8,349 nt of DNA from Pseudopedobacter sp. (lineage in GTDB: Bacteria; Bacteroidota; Bacteroidia; Sphingobacteriales; Sphingobacteriaceae): NCBI GenBank assembly GCA_014378285.1, contig JACMNZ010000035.1, forward strand, positions 1 through 8,349, read 5' to 3'. Within the stretch, counting starts at the first letter, position 1, and each line of letters opens with the position of its first letter. Both the position numbers and the translations under genes were made by a program. Of the stretch, positions 6,366 to 8,349 are shown in pieces. The notes under the pieces were generated by a model that ran no database searches, was not told where the DNA came from, and saw only the letters and a program-made list of their open reading frames with translations.

Positions 6366-8015
6366 TTAATTAAAAATCACATCAATATCTATGTTGCCTT
6401 TAGATCTATTCTCTTCTAGTTCTCTTTTTTCTCGATCAATAGCATTTGGTGTTTTTTGACATACAAAACCTTCTTTAGTCGCTTTTACAATAATATATTT
6501 AGGTTCATCCTCATCATCATTGATACAATCATCCATCTGATTTCTAAAGAAGCGCTTTGCCAATTCTGTATCAATATATAATGTACTATTGATTGGAATA
6601 TTTAATTTAATATTTACTTGTTGGTCTCTCCATAAACTGTTGTCTTCTAATCCAGATTGATAATCAAAAGTGAGTAAGGAATCTTTTTGAAACTGATAAT
6701 ACTCAATCTTGTGAGCATTTTTTATTGCCGCATCAAAATTTAATCCCCTTGCAGAGTAAGTTTTTATAATCGAGGGGAATTTATTCTCTGCTATTCTTAA
6801 ATCGATATTTACCCAGTTTGGAGTATCAAAATCTTTATCATTTGTAGTTACAGTCACCGTTCTCTTGTCTCCATTAACGCTAGAAATGTCTTCCTGTAAA
6901 GTTCTTTCTTCACTACCAACTAAGTAATATATATTTTGAGGATTACTTTTTAAATTGATGGATTCGCTAAAACTAGCTTGCTCTTTAAAGTCTGTTGCAT
7001 TTTTTGCGATATAGAATATCCCTGTCCCTAAAGCCAGAATCCAAACCATTAATAGGCTAAATCCTATAGACCTGGAGATGGTTTTGTTATTGAAAAACAC
7101 CCTTAATGTAAAAAATATAATTCCTAAAAGAGGGACAAACAACACCAAGAAGGCTGAAACAAAAACGACAGGTCTTAAAGATTCCCTTAAGGCATTTAGG
7201 GGAAAAATACCATTGATATCCGCACTTCCAGCATATCCTAAAAACACTAAAAGAACAACAAAAGCCGAAATGAGTCCGATACTCATTATGGTGATGATAA
7301 GGAAACCGAGGATTTTGATAATGAATTTACCGGTTGTGCCCATAAAATCTGCCAAGGCTGTAATTATATTTCTTATAAAAGACCCTAATCTGCTTAAACT
7401 TGATCCCGCATGACTTGTAGCATTTATAAAGTTGGTTTTAACCGCATTTAATTCTTGCTCCACATTTTTTTGAAAAGATTGAAGATTGATTTTTTCTCCT
7501 TTCATTTCCATTCTTTCGGTTCTGCTATTTGCCTTCGGGATTACAATCCATAGTAATATATAAGGAATCAATCCAAAGCCATAAAAAACAAACATTATAA
7601 AAAATGCAATCCTAACCCACCTAGCCTCGATATTAAAATAATGACCAATACCAGCGCAAACCCCGCCAATAGCCCTATCTTCCATGTCTCTAAAAAACTT
7701 CCTTTCGGTGGTGTTTTCATTTTCATGTTGATATTGTTCATTTTCCTCTTCCGCTTCAAAATCAGATGGATTTCCCATTCTGCTAATAATTATATTTACA
7801 TCCGTTAAAAAGATAACCTGTTTAGACTCTTTAGCCAACAAATCGCCAAACATCTCAGCAATCCTGTTTTCTATATCCGTTATAATCTCAAAATTATCCC
7901 TGTAAGAAGCAAAATGCTTTTTTACTTCGTTAATGTAGGCTTTAAGTGTTTCATAGGCATCTTCTTCTATGTGAAAAATAACGCCACTTATATTAATGAT
8001 GATTGTCTTGTTCAT
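6366..8015 (-). CDS. PspC-domain multi-spanning membrane protein
   Basis: The 549-residue protein starts with a soluble region (1-100) of the kind seen before PspC domains in Bacteroidota: NKTIIINISGVIFHIEEDAY, then DIENRIAEMF. A PspC domain follows at about 105-162 (RKFFRDMEDRAIGGVCAGIG, NIEARWVRIAFFI, then a hydrophobic segment ending LLWIVIPKA). After an amphipathic linker (165-225), three further membrane segments lie at about 231-260, 283-304 and 318-338. Residues 340-549 are a polar, beta-rich region that may be the toast-rack-like C-terminal domain of this family, ending in a charged tail. PspC proteins take part in inner-membrane stress responses in enterobacteria. In Bacteroidota they usually sit next to a PadR regulator, as here; their role there is poorly known. 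It lies 11 bases after padR on the same strand, so the two are co-transcribed. ATG 8015 matches the family N-terminus; no Shine-Dalgarno is present. The symbol pspC is withheld because the protein is far longer than E. coli PspC. Confidence 0.88.
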   Translation of the reverse strand: MNKTIIINISGVIFHIEEDAYETLKAYINEVKKHFASYRDNFEIITDIENRIAEMFGDLLAKESKQVIFLTDVNIIISRMGNPSDFEAEEENEQYQHENENTTERKFFRDMEDRAIGGVCAGIGHYFNIEARWVRIAFFIMFVFYGFGLIPYILLWIVIPKANSRTERMEMKGEKINLQSFQKNVEQELNAVKTNFINATSHAGSSLSRLGSFIRNIITALADFMGTTGKFIIKILGFLIITIMSIGLISAFVVLLVFLGYAGSADINGIFPLNALRESLRPVVFVSAFLVLFVPLLGIIFFTLRVFFNNKTISRSIGFSLLMVWILALGTGIFYIAKNATDFKEQASFSESINLKSNPQNIYYLVGSEERTLQEDISSVNGDKRTVTVTTNDKDFDTPNWVNIDLRIAENKFPSIIKTYSARGLNFDAAIKNAHKIEYYQFQKDSLLTFDYQSGLEDNSLWRDQQVNIKLNIPINSTLYIDTELAKRFFRNQMDDCINDDEDEPKYIIVKATKEGFVCQKTPNAIDREKRELEENRSKGNIDIDVIFN

Positions 8016-8026
8016 GATGATAAGTT

Positions 8027-8349
8027 TTAAGCTTGATTGTTAAGGTTTCTCTTATTTATGCTGCTTTCTACAGCGTAAGATAAATCAGACCAGGTATGAT
8101 CTAATTGAGATAAGATTTGTATCCCTGTTTCAGAAAGTTGATAATATTTACGAGGAGGGCCAGAGGTAGATTCCTGCCAATTATAGGTTAATAAACCATT
8201 ATTTTTTAGACGAGTTAGTAAGGGATATAGCGTTCCTTCTACCACTAAAAGTTTGGCGGCTTTTAGTTCTTCAATTATATCTGATGCATAAATTTCTCCT
8301 CGAGAGATAATGGAAAGAATGCAATATTCTAAAATGCCCTTTCTCATCT
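8027..8349 (-). CDS. PadR-family transcriptional regulator (5' end probably outside window)
   Basis: This is a winged-helix DNA-binding regulator. MRKGILEYCILSIISRGEIYASDIIEEL is the first helical part, EGTLYPLLTRLKNNGLL (37-53) the recognition helix typical of PadR, and ESTSGPPRKYYQLSETG (59-75) the wing. The remainder is a short C-terminal helix for dimerisation, so this is the small PadR subclass. An ATG lies at 8347-8345, only two bases from the window edge. Family members of this type usually carry several residues before the MRKGILEY motif, so the true start is probably outside and the gene is treated as partial; 106 residues are visible from that ATG. It precedes the PspC-domain gene by 11 bases and likely represses its own operon, as PadR regulators commonly do. 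The promoter and any operator would lie beyond the window. The effector is unknown. Confidence 0.9.
   Translation of the reverse strand, partial: MRKGILEYCILSIISRGEIYASDIIEELKAAKLLVVEGTLYPLLTRLKNNGLLTYNWQESTSGPPRKYYQLSETGIQILSQLDHTWSDLSYAVESSINKRNLNNQA

Noticed and set aside
7078..7413. Plus-strand open frame of 111 codons
   Set aside because: It is antisense to the membrane segments of the PspC-domain gene. Its sequence is what hydrophobic codons give when read in reverse, with no independent support.
1..8349. CRISPR array, tRNA or rRNA genes, insertion sequence, toxin-antitoxin or defence system
   Set aside because: I found no regularly spaced direct repeats, cloverleaf-like or rRNA sequence, transposase or integrase, or nuclease-type protein. 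All long open frames are accounted for by housekeeping or envelope genes.

Overview
The window comes from an AT-rich genome of the phylum Bacteroidota, most likely a Sphingobacteriaceae (Pedobacter-like) organism. This is inferred from the Bacteroidota-style GlgA and GlgC sequences, a TonB-receptor-like outer membrane protein with an N-terminal carboxypeptidase-regulatory-like domain, a PadR regulator paired with a long PspC-domain membrane protein, and the lack of Shine-Dalgarno sequences ahead of the genes. The genus is a guess from protein style.

Layout. Bases 1-611 hold the 3' end of a plus-strand gene whose product has a MORN-type repeat and a C-terminal stretch resembling the TonB C-terminal domain. 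A leader of about 150 bases follows. Next is a compact two-gene glycogen operon: glgA (765-2186, glycogen synthase) and glgC (2183-3457, ADP-glucose pyrophosphorylase), overlapping by four bases. A rho-independent terminator (3477-3508) closes it. The convergent gap to 3821 also holds a long inverted repeat (3548-3607) and no gene. On the minus strand come an 810-residue outer membrane beta-barrel receptor-like protein (6254-3822) and then, upstream of it, a padR-pspC pair (8349-8027 and 8015-6366). The padR gene probably begins just beyond the window edge.

Function. GlgC makes ADP-glucose from glucose-1-phosphate and ATP, and GlgA polymerises it into alpha-1,4-glucan, so the operon covers the committed steps of glycogen synthesis. 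No branching enzyme, phosphorylase or debranching enzyme is present here. The PadR/PspC pair looks like a small envelope-related regulatory unit. The receptor-like protein stands alone, without a SusD-type lipoprotein beside it.

Overall this is an ordinary chromosomal region. I see no mobile element, CRISPR array, RNA gene or defence system, and no convincing undescribed system. The points most worth checking are the mixed domain make-up of the first protein, the GlgC allosteric-site residues (which look like the cyanobacterial/plant enzyme rather than that of E. coli), and the inverted repeat at 3548-3607.
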